From positions 64,304,001 through 64,368,000 of the forward strand of contig JALMGJ010000001.1 of the NCBI GenBank assembly GCA_023362775.1: 64,000 bases of DNA, in the 5' to 3' direction. The translations under genes were made by a program, and so were the position numbers. Below are positions 37,080 through 49,400 of the stretch, in pieces. This DNA is from Charina bottae. Taxonomy: Eukaryota > Chordata > Lepidosauria > Squamata > Charinaidae. The notes under the pieces are model-generated. The model saw only the letters and a program-made list of their open reading frames with translations. It did no database searches and was not told the DNA's origin. Position 1 is the first letter of the stretch; every line of letters begins with the position of its first letter.

Positions 37080-38430
37080 TGTGAGACATTATATAAATTA
37101 TATAATCACACAGTTGCAAGTATTATTTTTCCTAAAGAAATGGAAATTACCTGTTAACTCGCACTGCCTATTTCTAACTGCCAATACACTCTGCTCCTGA
37201 ATTATCATCAGTAGAGCTTCCTTAAAGGTCAGTTTCAACACAACATTTTGTAGCTCTAGAAACCATAAACTAGCTAATCACATTATTGAATTGGGTTGTG
37301 TGATCCCAGCTTGTATCACACTGCCAAGTACGTCCAATAACCATATCAATCTATCATAGCAAATCCAAACAGCAGTATCAAGGAATCCTAAACGTATTCT
37401 TTATGGAATAGCTTTTCATTAAAGGCCACAGAGTTGCCACGTTCATAAAGTGTTGCCCTTAGTCTTATGTTTCATTAATCAATCAATACATATGATGCTT
37501 TATGAACACTTATGTATGGCATTTTATGAAGAACTGTCTAAAGAAACTTTCAGGTAAACATCAAATACAACGGAAAAAGAAGAAATAGAAGTAATCAGAG
37601 GACAATTTTTAATTACTTTCAGCCATAAACACTAAAGAATGGTTATTATATTTTTGTGCCAAAACCTTTATGGAAAGACTGGTTTTGAGACGACCACTCA
37701 GAACTTCAAAGGTTGGTAGGAAATACTTCTGCCGGAAACTAAACCCAATATATGATAGCCTTCCTCAGGTGCACTGAGCTTCAATTTCTGTGACTTGAAT
37801 TTTAATACACTGAGCACTGAGGTAGGAAAAGTCTGGTATAGAGCTTAAAAGGGGCCATCATATAAAGAAGTTAAATGCTTTTGTCAGGAGATTGCTGACT
37901 GAGACCAGCGAACTAAAGGGTGAAAACAAAAAATAGAGAGGATTAGATTCCTGTACCTGTGAAATTGCCAAGGAGCATGGGCCATTTTTTCCCAAAGAAA
38001 CAAAGAACCACCTTACTTTTCTAATATGGTAAAAGAAGAAACACAGGGAAGACAGAGATAGACTGTATAGAGTCTGTTTTTGTATGATTCACGAACGTTG
38101 TGCTTCACTGTGTCATATGAAGCCAGAAAATGATGCAGTAAACCCCAGTGAAAATATAGCAAGCAAGGTAAGCACCAAGGATTGTTCTAAACAGCAACTC
38201 TTAACAGCTTAGGCTGTTATATATCTCTTGGCCTTTGAAGTACCATGAGTCTTTGTTTTCATTTTTTTTCTTTTAAAGGAAAAAATTATCCCCAATGCAG
38301 GTGCATGGAAAAGACGGTTGTATCTACCCTTTATTCACAAAAGAAGAAACGGTGACTGCAATCTCTCTCTTCGATAACGAGCTACGTGCAAATACCAGTG
38401 TGGTCGTGGCAAACACTCCGAATTCATTTT
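37080..38430. other. intron 1 of the SR/Lys-rich gene
   Basis: No further exon or recognisable repeat. Confidence 0.5.
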
Positions 38431-38439
38431 GCACGGGGT

Positions 38440-39030
38440 GCCTCTAAAGGCTCTCGGTTACAGTAGAGACATTGTGCGATCCTCTCTCCCCCCACCCGAG
38501 ACCATACACACACTTTTCCCCGCAACCAGAGTCCCTCGATCTTATTTGCGCTCGTGAGTTTCGGCTCCCATCGCCGTTTCAATCGGGAAGACGGCGCTCC
38601 TAATACTTAGGATTATGATTGCAAGTTATTCTTATTATGCGTAACGCATCCCCAGAACTAGGCGTTGTGCAGATAGACCGAGAACCACACCAAATTGTCC
38701 GGCAAGCGAGAGAAGCCCACCTACAACTTCTCCTCCGGCTGCTCAGGACGGGACTCTCTGGTAGACAACGAAGGCGAAGGCGACGGCGGCGGCGGCGGCG
38801 GCGACTTACGAAAAGCAGCCGCCGCAGCCCCGGGTTCTCCATGAACCCGGAACCACAATGCGGAGCACCGCCGCCTGCCGGGACGAGGCTGGCACCCACA
38901 TCCGGGAAATGATTGCAAGCGAATATCATCTGGCCGCGCGCGCTTCCCGCCTCCTTTAGGCAGTTTCGAACGCTGCGCAGAGCAGAGAAGGAAGGGGGCG
39001 GGGGAGGTGTGCGCGTGCGTCCGAAGCAGC
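38440..39030 (-). promoter_or_regulatory. CpG-island promoter of the SR/Lys-rich gene
   Basis: Dense CpG, a (CGG)n-like tract at 38780-38803, and a purine/pyrimidine-rich flank, in otherwise AT-rich DNA. The first exon (ending 38810) lies inside it. The transcription start is unknown. Confidence 0.75.
38810..38929 (-). other. exon 1 of the SR/Lys-rich gene (5' end unknown)
   Basis: Perfect donor TTTTC|GTAAGT after 38810. Contains two ATGs in one frame (38927-38929 and 38840-38842) that is different from the MDDHHEE frame, so it is either 5' UTR with an overlapping upstream frame or the start of a second product. Confidence 0.6.
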
Positions 39031-39039
39031 TGATCCTAT

Positions 39040-39860
39040 GCACTGCTGTCTCTAGCAGGATTTGGCATAAAAACTAGGCTCCCTATTTTAGCATAACGTC
39101 AGTGCCAATAATCTTCAAATCCGCGACTAATAGCCCATTCCATGCATGGGATCTGATCTCTGATTTGCAATAATTTCAATGGATTCTAGAGAAAATCTTG
39201 CAGATCCATACCTTAAATCCACATTTTGCATCTTCTTGTGTCATGCAGGCACTAAAAATTAATGGGTTTGCTACTGTTTATGGATTATTCTTGCAGGCAG
39301 ATGTGATCTAAGTTGGGACGATAGTTGGGTGATGGGTTCCATTTAAAAATCGGAAAGATCTATGCATTAGATCCGCATTTTTGCACTGGGCTACCAAAAA
39401 TACGACTATCATGAAGTGCACTGATACAATTTGATTATAACTGTATGTTGGATCCCATCTAAAAACCATTATAACCATCTATTCCATCTGTATCTAACTT
39501 TCATCAAGAGCTGAAAGATGAGATTGAAAATAATTCTGAAGCAATGGCTTCAAATGAAGCTGGTCAGGGAATAGAGAGTACAGTATAAATAGTAGAGACT
39601 TTTAAAACATTTGGCTTAGTTCAAAAGGATCATTTTGTTAATATCTAATTGTCAATCGGAATGTGGGCAAGCTGTTGCGTTGACAGAAGCAGTGGCCTGA
39701 AGTTTTTAACAATTTCCTTCCTTAGGAGCCATATTAGAGCTGTTATGGATGTGCTTTGAGCAGCATGGTGGATATCCACTGTATCTCCCCAATCTTGAAG
39801 TATGAGCTTCACGTTTCATTTGCTGGTGTTAATGACTGCAGAATTCCAGTTCCATATGCT
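39040..39860. other. intergenic, no gene recognised
   Basis: AT-rich, upstream of the CpG island; no feature supported. Confidence 0.5.
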
Positions 39861-39864
39861 AGAT

Positions 39865-40124
39865 CAGTGCTTTCCAAACTGCCGTTGGCGACACACCAAC
39901 AGCAGTGGCGCGGTGGCACGCGCAGTGGTGGGCGCATGCACGGCGGCAGCGCGGGTGTGTGTGCAGCGGCGGCCTCACTAAAACGCGGAAGCGCTGATGG
40001 TGTGCCGCTGCTGCCGCCATACACACCACCGCTGCCGCGTGTGCCCCCGCGCTGCTGCTTCACAACACACTAAACTGTGCGTTGCGACACACTAAAGTGT
40101 CACAACACAGTTTGGAAAGCTATG
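39865..40124 (+). mobile_element. non-autonomous hAT element, family B, copy 4
   Basis: 260 bp, ends CAGTGCTTTCCAAACTGCC and CAGTTTGGAAAGCTATG, perfect 8-bp duplication TGCTAGAT (39857-39864, 40125-40132). CpG-rich interior related to copy 2. Confidence 0.93.
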
Positions 40125-40129
40125 TGCTA

Positions 40130-41025
40130 GATGTTGCTATTATACCTAAGAAAAAAATGACTATATAAGGGGCACTGACATATAAAGTTCAAGCAAATGC
40201 AGGGAGATAAAATATTTCTGCACATTAGGTTTCTTGGTTTAATTTGCTGTTTGAAATTTCCTTGCAATACTTGTGAATTGCAATCCTCTCTCTTAGGGAA
40301 AAGTATGGTACTTTCAGATAGATGTACATAATTTATAGCAGACAGTTTAAATCTACTTCCATCCTCTCACTAGGCCAAAGCCAGGACAAAACAATATTAA
40401 TTTTGAAACTAGAAACATTTTTCTCTTCAAAATACCTTTTAATAAAAATAAGTCTCTTTTTGAAAACTTGCATTCTAGGGATAGATGATTTATGTATCCA
40501 TTTTTCTTCTCTTCTTTTATCTATTATGTGCCATCTACAGAAAGCAGAAGAGCACTGTAGGAGAGCTGGCATTCACAACCGGATATCTGTAATCATCTAT
40601 CCTATGTCCTTAGATGTTATCTGTTCCTCCCCAATTTATTTTAGATATTTTTTTCTGTGCAGATGGACACACTTAGAGAAAGCATTTATGCAGGTGGCAC
40701 TGTCCAAAATACTGGATACAGACACAGAAAACGAAAGTTTTCCAAAAAGGTCTCTGAATTCAGAAGAAGGTTCCAACTTTGAATTGGTATACTAAAGGAT
40801 GCCAATGAACAGATAGTTACTGATTCATAGAAGATCAAACCTGGAAGGAGTATATTGAAATTCTATACAGTAGGAATGTCAACATCTGAGATACCTTAGA
40901 AGATATATTCTCTATTTATAGCAATTGGGCACTGGGAGTTGGGTGGCATATACATTTTCATCATCATCTCTAGTACTATAAGAAAATGTTAGATCAGCAC
41001 TCCAGTCATTATCAAATTGGAAGGC
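40130..41025. other. intergenic, no gene recognised
   Basis: An open frame at 40322-40795 has no homology or codon pattern that I would defend. Nothing else seen. Confidence 0.45.
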
Positions 41026-41029
41026 TACA

Positions 41030-42232
41030 GGAATTTATGGAATATGTACAGAAATACAGCAAACAGCTGAAGAAGAATCTGTAAAGGTTCAAACTATGCC
41101 AGCAAATCTGGAGAACACCACAGTGGCCAACACATTGGAAGAGGTCAGTCTACATACCAATGCCAAAGAAAGGAGACTTAGCAGAGTATGTAATCTATTG
41201 TACAATAAACTTAATTTCACATGCTAGCAAAATAATGCTTAGGGTCATCCAACTCAGATTAGAGCTCTACATGGAAAGGGAAATGCCAGATGTTCAACCT
41301 GGCTTTAGAAAAGGGTGAGGAACAAGAGACATTATTGCTGATGCAGCTTGGATAATTGAGAAGACCAAAGAACACCAAAAAGAAGTCAATATGTGCTTCA
41401 TTGATTATTGAAAGGTCTTTGATTGTGTCAACCAGAACATCTTATTGGGAAACCTTTATACAGGACAAGAAGCCACAGTGTGTAGATGGAACATGGCGAA
41501 ACAGACTGGTTCCAGGTTGGCAAAGGATCTCTCTTTATTTATTCAACCTATATGCTGATTATACTGTATATTGCAGGACACTGGATTGGAAAAAGATACA
41601 ATTTTAAAGTGGAGGAAGAAACATCTATAACTTGCACTGTGCTGATGACATTACTCTGATAGCTGAAGATGCAAGTGATCTGCAAGCTCTAGTAATGAAA
41701 GTCAAGGAGCATAGTGAAAAAATGGACTAAGTTTAAATATAAAGAAGACCAAATTAATGACAATAGGTAGAGCAACCAGTCTTAGAATTGACAGATCAGA
41801 ATCATGCAAACAATGGTTTTCCCTGTAACATTTAATAGAAGCGAAACCTGGACTTTGAAGAATCAAGATAGAATATTAACACTTTGAATGTTGATGTTGG
41901 AGAAGACTCCTGAAATACCACAAATAGCCAAGGAAGCTAACAAATGAATCATAGACCAAATTAATCCAGAGTTCTCACTCAAGGCACAAATCACCAGGCT
42001 CAAAATACTATATTTTGGACCATATATGAAGTTCCAGCTTCCTTGAGAAGTCCATAATGCTTGGAAAAGTGGAAGGAAAGAGAAGAGGACAACCACCAGC
42101 AAGCTGGGTGGCCTCAATTACAGCAGCAATGGGTGCATCATTGGGAGACCTGAAGAACCAGGTTGGGCACAGAGTGCCCTAGAGAACGTCTATCTGTGTG
42201 GTCACTAAGAGTCAACACTGACTTGATGCCAC

Positions 42233-42265
<33 letters not shown>

Positions 42266-42266
42266 G
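41030..42266 (+). mobile_element. BovB/RTE LINE, decayed RT and 3' end
   Basis: Broken frames read TISLISHASKIML, VQPGFRKG, FIDYxKVFDCVN (RT catalytic neighbourhood with stops) and LFNLYAD, typical of RTE reverse transcriptases. The 3' part has the BovB-like end and finishes in (CAAT)n at 42234-42266. It stands about 190 bp beyond the TRAF5 poly(A) signal. Confidence 0.85.
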
Positions 42267-42451
42267 CTTTCTGAGGTATTAAACTCAAACAGTAATAAAG
42301 GATATGGAACCAATGGGTTTGGGTTCCATAGCATCCTACTGCAGAGGCACCTAGAAATAGTGGTTCAATTCAGAATTTTCAAATATACAAAAAATAATCA
42401 CAATATCAAATTTTGCTAGACAATTATAATTCACTCTGAGCCTTAACAAGT

Positions 42452-42457
42452 TTTATT
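42452..42457 (-). terminator. TRAF5: candidate TRAF5 poly(A) signal
   Basis: AATAAA on the minus strand, 136 bp after the stop codon, the first such hexamer. Confidence 0.5.
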
Positions 42458-42592
42458 AATACAACGTTGAAAAAGTACAAAAATAGAACTCAGTCTTTCA
42501 AATTGTACAAAAAACAGGTTGGTAGACTGCAGGGTCTGAAAGAATCCAGAGATCATAAAAGTGTTCATTCTAATGTTTTGTAATGGGTACTT

Positions 42593-43170
42593 TCATAATT
42601 CCTCAAGATCAGTTAAATCTACCATTACTTTCAGAAAGAGTGTATCATCTTTGATGTAGGTATTCTTTGCATTTTCCAACACAGTGTGTGCAACAAACCG
42701 AGGACATCCAGAAGCAACGTTCATCTCTCCTTCTGGCCTTTTGAAGCTGCTGCTGTTAGGATCAGCTTTGAAAGTTTCACATATATGGTTTTTTTTCCCA
42801 CTTTGGTCCAGAAGCATAAGTGTAACTTTTTGCTTGAAAGGCCATGGTAATAATGAATCAAATTCACCTCTCATCACTACAAAATACAATGAAACGTGAG
42901 TTCCCTGTCCTGAGCCATCTCCATTTAGATATGCTCTGGCAGACAACCTATATCCACAGCGGCTGGTATGAAAAGGTTGGCTAAATATGGAGAGGCTGTG
43001 CCCGTCTATAGCCTCTTTCTTCTTAATCTTGTAATCCATAATTTTCCAGATCAGTTTTCCATTGTAACTTGCTCCTTCTAAAATCTTGAACCGTTCTTCG
43101 TTTTTGTTAAATTGTGCCCTGTGCATTCTGAAGAGAGCATCGTGTTGGGTGGCCAAGTCTTCCAGAACAA
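42593..43170 (-). CDS. TRAF5: TRAF5 coding exon 10, MATH domain
   Basis: Acceptor CTTTCTCCTCTAG; begins [10 protein letters not shown] after a split Val codon, ends DLTDLEEL and TGA at 42593-42595. The frame stays open upstream into the intron and a (CA)n run, which is not coding. Confidence 0.97.
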
Positions 43171-43205
43171 CTAGAGGAGAAAGAGACACACATTTCAGGA
43201 TTTGC

Positions 43206-43243
<38 letters not shown>

Positions 43244-46200
43244 GGGGTGGTGGGAATGGCTTTTTGTTTTTAATCCGTTCAATTGTGTCCGATTCTTGGA
43301 GACTGCCTGGACAAATCCCTCCATTTTTTTTCAGAAATGGTTTGCCACTGCCTGCTTCCCAGGGCTGAGAGAGAATGACTGGCCCAAGGTCACCCAGCTG
43401 GCTTTGTACCTAAAGTGGGACTAGAACTCACGGTCTCCTAGTTTCTAGCCTGATGCCTTAACCACTCACCAAACTGGGTCTCAGGAATGGAAATCAGCAT
43501 TTCTATTGCCTCAATATAAAATGTTCCAAATTAACGTCTCATTGTTGATATTGGTTATTCAGAATCCCTCACTGACAATTTTCTGTATAAAGAACATTTG
43601 CTTTTCTTGAGACCCAATCTACTTCTCTATTGACTGGAACCAGCTCTGTACTTAGAATTGGTAGTAAGTTAGCTTGTAATTTTAATTACATATGGAAATG
43701 ACTGTGCTCTGCAACTTTAAATTGGCTCTCTCTTGAAAAACTTTCTTAAGTTGTAGATTGTATTCCATCTGTATTTAGTGAAACCGGTAAAGATAAACTC
43801 AAATTCAAGATTATCAGATTGTGCTAGGCCATAGTTTACTTTATTTTATTTACTGAATAAGCCATATTTTGTTAGCCATCCAGAGTCACAGAAGCAAGAA
43901 GGGTGGTTATATAAATTGTTTACATAAACAAACAAACAAATGACTGAGCTTACAGAAAATGGTAAGCTGTGGGTTAAAACTGCAATGGTTGTGTTCAAAT
44001 AACACATAAACCAAGCAATTTTTAAACTCCATAGGAAACATGTTGAAAGCAGATAGTCAGTAGGCCACTAACTAGCCATAACAACTCAGAGTTGTTAGCA
44101 TTAGTGTTTCTGCTACACACAGAAAAACAAGGATGAATGACCAAGGGGAAGACCTTAGGGAGTCTTTAAGGCAGAAACTGAAAAACGATGCCATTATTGC
44201 CCTGTGGCTCAATCACCAAAAATAAAAAAAAGTGCTGCTCTTAGTCACAAAAAGGTTACTTGCTCCTGCTTTTTATTTATTTATTTATTTATTTGTTTAC
44301 ACCACATGGAAATTGAGTGGGGGTGAGGTGGGATGTCTGATTTATTAGCTGTCTATCCCAATTCTCCTACAGGAGCTCAAGGGGAATACCTCGCACTCCC
44401 TCCTTCAGTTTTCCCCACAACAAACCTGTTGATAGGCTGGGCTGATCCCAAACTTGTACATTTAAGTGAATTAGTGTATAGTAAAGTAGTATACTAATTA
44501 TTCTGTAAAGACGTTGGCACAACCCATTTTGGCTTACATTTTTGGTGTTAAGATGCACACAAGTAGATCCCTTATCTATGACAGATAAATATTCCACAAT
44601 CAGACAACAAAAACTGGAGAAATGAATGCCCTTCAAAATGCTTCAAGAACTGGGAACTGTCTCTGACTAATAAGCAAATGTTTGAGAGCTGATATCCCCA
44701 TGATCCTCTTTACTGACTTCTACTTGGGGTTGCCAACTTGATCTATGAGAAAATAAGTCCCATAATACCTAGACGTTGATCATACGATTCCAGAAAAGCA
44801 ACTTTCTGCTTTAGGTTATCAATGGTGTCCAGTAGTGTTCTCAGATCCAGTTTACTTTGCTGCTGATTCGCCTTTTGTACCAGCTGCCTTACTTGTGTTT
44901 CCAGGCAGGTATTTTTATCAATGTGAATGGCCAAAGTCTTCAGTCACATGGTTGTTGGAGAGTAAGAGAAGGCACACAATTTTAAAATAAAATGAAAATA
45001 CAGCAACTAGCATTATCAATTCTTTATTAAACCTTCAATGAATGATTAAATTAGGAACAAAATTTCCTTCCTTTTTGGAGTCCTTCCAAATGATCTTTAC
45101 AGCAGAAAAGATTAGTCAACATTTTCAGTGAGCTTTTTTCAAAATGTTAACTAACTGAAAACAAAAGTTCTCTACACACCAGAAGGAGAGAACCATAATA
45201 GAAACTCTATTTGTGTTGTTATGCAGAAATGGTAATGTATTATTCTGCATAATAATAATTCAAGACAGGGAAAGTATGGCATTCCACATCTGAACTCTTA
45301 CAGCTAGCTTGTGGATCTATGGCTCATAAATATAAAATATGAGTTGAGTAGGTGGAAGTGTTACCGTTCTAACTGCTGCAACTGTTTGGAGACCTCTACT
45401 GTACAATAGCACTGTGACATGGGCACAAGGCTGTTCTTTCACACAACTCTTTTTGGAGGCTTAGAAAATTTGAGCCTCCTGCCTTTTCCTCCTTCCACTT
45501 TGTTACCTTTCTTGCTGTCACAGTTCCTTCGAGATGCAAGCAATAGTTTGTCTACTATTTTGTTGATTTTTGAAACTCCGAAGTTCCATGGAGATGCATA
45601 ATTATAATATTTTTATTTATGACATAAGCCTCAAACTTATCTCAAGGACCATCTTGGTTCATGAGATATGACTAGGACATGTGAGTCTGATAAAAAACAC
45701 AAATTTGAAAAGACCAAAAAAAGAGAGTAATGAAACATTACTAACTTCAAGAACTATTTGATGCTTTCAGAATGTAAGTATATAATAAAAACAAAAATAA
45801 ATTTAGAAAATCTCATACATCAGGCTATAGGTGAAGGTAAAATTTCCCCCCGCACATTTGTGGAGTCATGTCCGACTCTAGGGGCCGGTGCTCAGCTCCG
45901 TTTGTTAGCCGAAGAGCCAGCGCTGTCCAAAGACGTTTCCGCGGTCATGTGGCCGGCATGATGCACACGGAACGCTGTTACCTACCCACCGAAGTGGTAC
46001 CTATTAATCTACTTGCATTTGCATGCTTTTGAATTGCTAGGTTGGCAAGAGCTGGGGCGAGTGCGGGAGCTCACTCCGTCACACGGGGCTAGGGATTCGA
46101 ACCTCTGAACTTGCGATCTTCCGATCGAAAAACCTGGCGTCTTACCCACTGAGCAAAGCTAAAATCTCCTCACAAATAGATTCTCACTGATTTTCCATTG

Positions 46201-46427
46201 AGGCAAGGAAGGTACTAAGGATGGAGAACTGTTTTACCTGAGTGCTTGCCAGCAGGTTGCTGTTTTTGCAAAATAGCTGTGAAAACTGTCTGAATTCTCT
46301 CTCACAGTTTTTAATCATATCTGACAGTTGCAAGATTTTTATCTCTTTATATTCGAGGTTCTTATAAAGGTCAGAGATCTGCAAGGTGAAAGATAAAAAG
46401 TGTTAGCATAAGCAATTAAAAACTGAA

Positions 46428-46493
<66 letters not shown>

Positions 46494-49400
46494 AATACAG
46501 CCTACAGTAAACTTCCCCAAATAATGCTCATCTTGGCTAGGAACTGTATTCAAACATTTGTCTCAGCAGTTGCGCGTGCACACACACAAACACAAAACAT
46601 ATACTACTTAGATCTGTTGGCTATGCCAAATAACAAGCCAACTAGTCCACATCTCTCCTAAAAACGATAGGAAAAATTCACACAGGGAGAGATGTAACAT
46701 CCCCTATGGTCCTACTTTTGACTCAAACAGGACATTTCACACAGTCACCTCTTCTACTGATCTGCCCACCATTCTTACATTTTTCTGGATAGAATTATGA
46801 CCCGTCTTGTCACACCTTGCAGCTGTAAATGTAATAGCTTCCTGGATTGCTAACTGCCTAGCAGTGTATTTGGAACAGAATGCCTGGAAAAAGGACTGCA
46901 TTTGGCTCCTGATTCAGAAGATACACAGACCTTTCAGTCACTATGCAAGGATATACTGTAACTCCCACTTCAATGTACTAATAAGATCTGCTGACAAGAT
47001 TAATTTCCAGTCACATCTTGGAAAACTGCATTGTCCAAAATATTTGTTTTTAATTAAAAAAAAGTTTTCTGATGTATGCTACAAGCACAGTAATTTTTAA
47101 TAAATAGAAAAGTAAAAGCCCAATAACCAACTGCAGATATTTCCCAGGAAGTAGTTAAATATGGATCTGACTAGGATGGAGAATTCAGAAGTACTGTAGG
47201 AATCCTATGAGTGCCCATCTGCCAAATTGTGTAAATGTCCCTATTCCTGCATTATAATAGGAACTGAAATCAATATCATGTTTATATGTTATATGGCATT
47301 ATGCTTATCCCTTTCAAAATTATTGCTAAAAATCACCTTGTTCAAATAATTACATCTTCTGAAATGTCAGGAGATACCCATAAACCCTGATGACACACAA
47401 CACCCACACTCTGTCAGAGAGAATTGTCAAACACTATAGAAATATAACCTTATGAAGAGGAACTGAAAGACAAGATTTAAATATATTATAAAAATGTGTG
47501 GCACCATATGAATTATGTGTAAAATATTTATATTTCTCCAAGTTAAGGAATAGGAGTCTTTCTTTCCTACATGTAAAGAAAAATAAAGTGGGGAGGGGGA
47601 GGCCACATTTAGAAAAATCTCTGTATGTATTAGAAATGTATTAGAAAATACATTGTATAATATTTCATAAGATCCCCCAAGATTCAATTCGCATTTACTA
47701 ACTTGTTACTTGTTCACCCAGATTGCTTTTTCTAGTAGGACCTACTTGAAGCTCTGATAACATTCAGTGTCAAACATTTGCTATAGTTCAGAAAATCTGA
47801 AAGGAGGCAAATACTTGTATATTCACAGATACCCCAAAAAGAAGAGAATGGGAATTTTACCTTCTTCAATGGCTCCTTAAAAAGCATGTTGGGAATATTA
47901 TCCTAGATAGGACAGCAGGTAAATTGAGGACTGTCTTATTTTGACCATTTATTATAGTCCCATTTTTCTCCTCAAAGATGCATCTCTAGTCATCTTGGAG
48001 TACCACCTTGTCAAGATAACTCCATCGGGTATCATTATGGTGCTCTATATTTAAATTATTGTGGATTTTCAGCTCAGCTCAACTCTTATTTCAATGAAGG
48101 TATAAGAAAGCATCTTTGGAGATAAAGCAGCCATGTACTTGACTCTGATTTACAGAACGACTATAGTATAGCCAACCACTATTATAAGGATAATTTATGC
48201 ATTTATCTTAGCCAATTTGTTCATTAACATTTTTTAACATCTTTAACACAGAAGAGAGTTTTTGCTGGCCAGAATTAATATTTTGCCATCTATAGTTCTG
48301 GAAAGCAGAGCAACATCTCCCTAAAGACTGCCTCTGCTGGTGTACAGAAGGATCTGTTGAATCAGTTTCTTATGTTGTCTTGTCCCATGTATCAGTTTTG
48401 GTGCTCTGGTTTAATAACATCTCTGCTATCTAAACCCTGGAAGAAGAAATGCATGCTTTCTGCTAGTGGACCTCTCTTTTGAAATAATCAGGAAAAAGAT
48501 GCTGAATTCTGTTCAGAAGCAATTGTTGGAGGATGTCAGTTTATGCTGGAATTGTTAAACTAGAATTTATACTATTTGATTACATTTTTAAATATTTTGT
48601 TGTTGTTGTTCAGTCGTTTAGTCGTGTCCGACTCTTCGTGACCTCATGGACCATAGCACGCCAGGCCTTCCTGTCCTCCACTGTCACCCGGAGTTTACTC
48701 AAATTCATGTTCATTACATCGGTGATGCTATCTAACAATCTCATCCTCTGCCGTCCCCTTCTCCTTTTGCCTTCAGTCTTTCCCAGCATCAGGGTCTTTT
48801 CCAGTGAGTCCTCTCTTTGCATTAGGTGGCCAAAGTATTTGAGCTTCAGCTTCAGCATCTGTCCCTTCCAATGAGCAGTCAGGGTTGATTTCCTTTAGGA
48901 TTGACTGGTTTGACCTCCTTGCAGTCCAAGGGACTCTTAAGAGTCTTCTCCAGCACCACAGTTCGAAAGCATCAATTTTTAAATATATATACCAGAGCTT
49001 TCCAAACTGTGTGTCGCGACACGTTAGTGTGTCGGCTGCAGTGTCTGGGTGTTGCGGCTGCTGCTGCCTCCGAGCCCTGCCAGGATTCCACACAGGTCCT
49101 AGTGCCTGCCTTGGGCCTTGCTGCCTCCAAACCTGCCCTGCCAGGATTCCGCGCAGGTCCTAGTGCCTGCCTTGTGCCTTGCTGCCTCCAAACCAGCTGT
49201 GATTCCGCACAGGTCCTAGTGCCTGCCTTGTGCCTTGCTGCCTCCAAACCAGCTGTGATTCCGCACAGGTCCTAGTGCCTGCCTTGTGCCCTGCTGTAAG
49301 AGTGTGTCGCGAAGTGATGCATGTCTAAAAAGTGTGTCACCAACATGAAAAGTTTGGAAAGCTCTGATATATACTATTAATTATTCTATCCTTTTCATCA

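Noticed and set aside
38600..39043. Arg-rich 147-codon minus frame in the CpG island
   Set aside because: The part beyond 38810 reads through a perfect splice donor into CGG-rich intron. Only the section up to 38810 is used in my exon model.
40322..40795. 157-codon plus frame
   Set aside because: Codon use and composition look like AT-rich non-coding DNA, with no homology, splice sites or promoter.
43171..43324. Upstream extension of the TRAF5 last-exon frame
   Set aside because: It runs into intron, an acceptor and a (CA)n repeat; the protein homology begins exactly at the acceptor.
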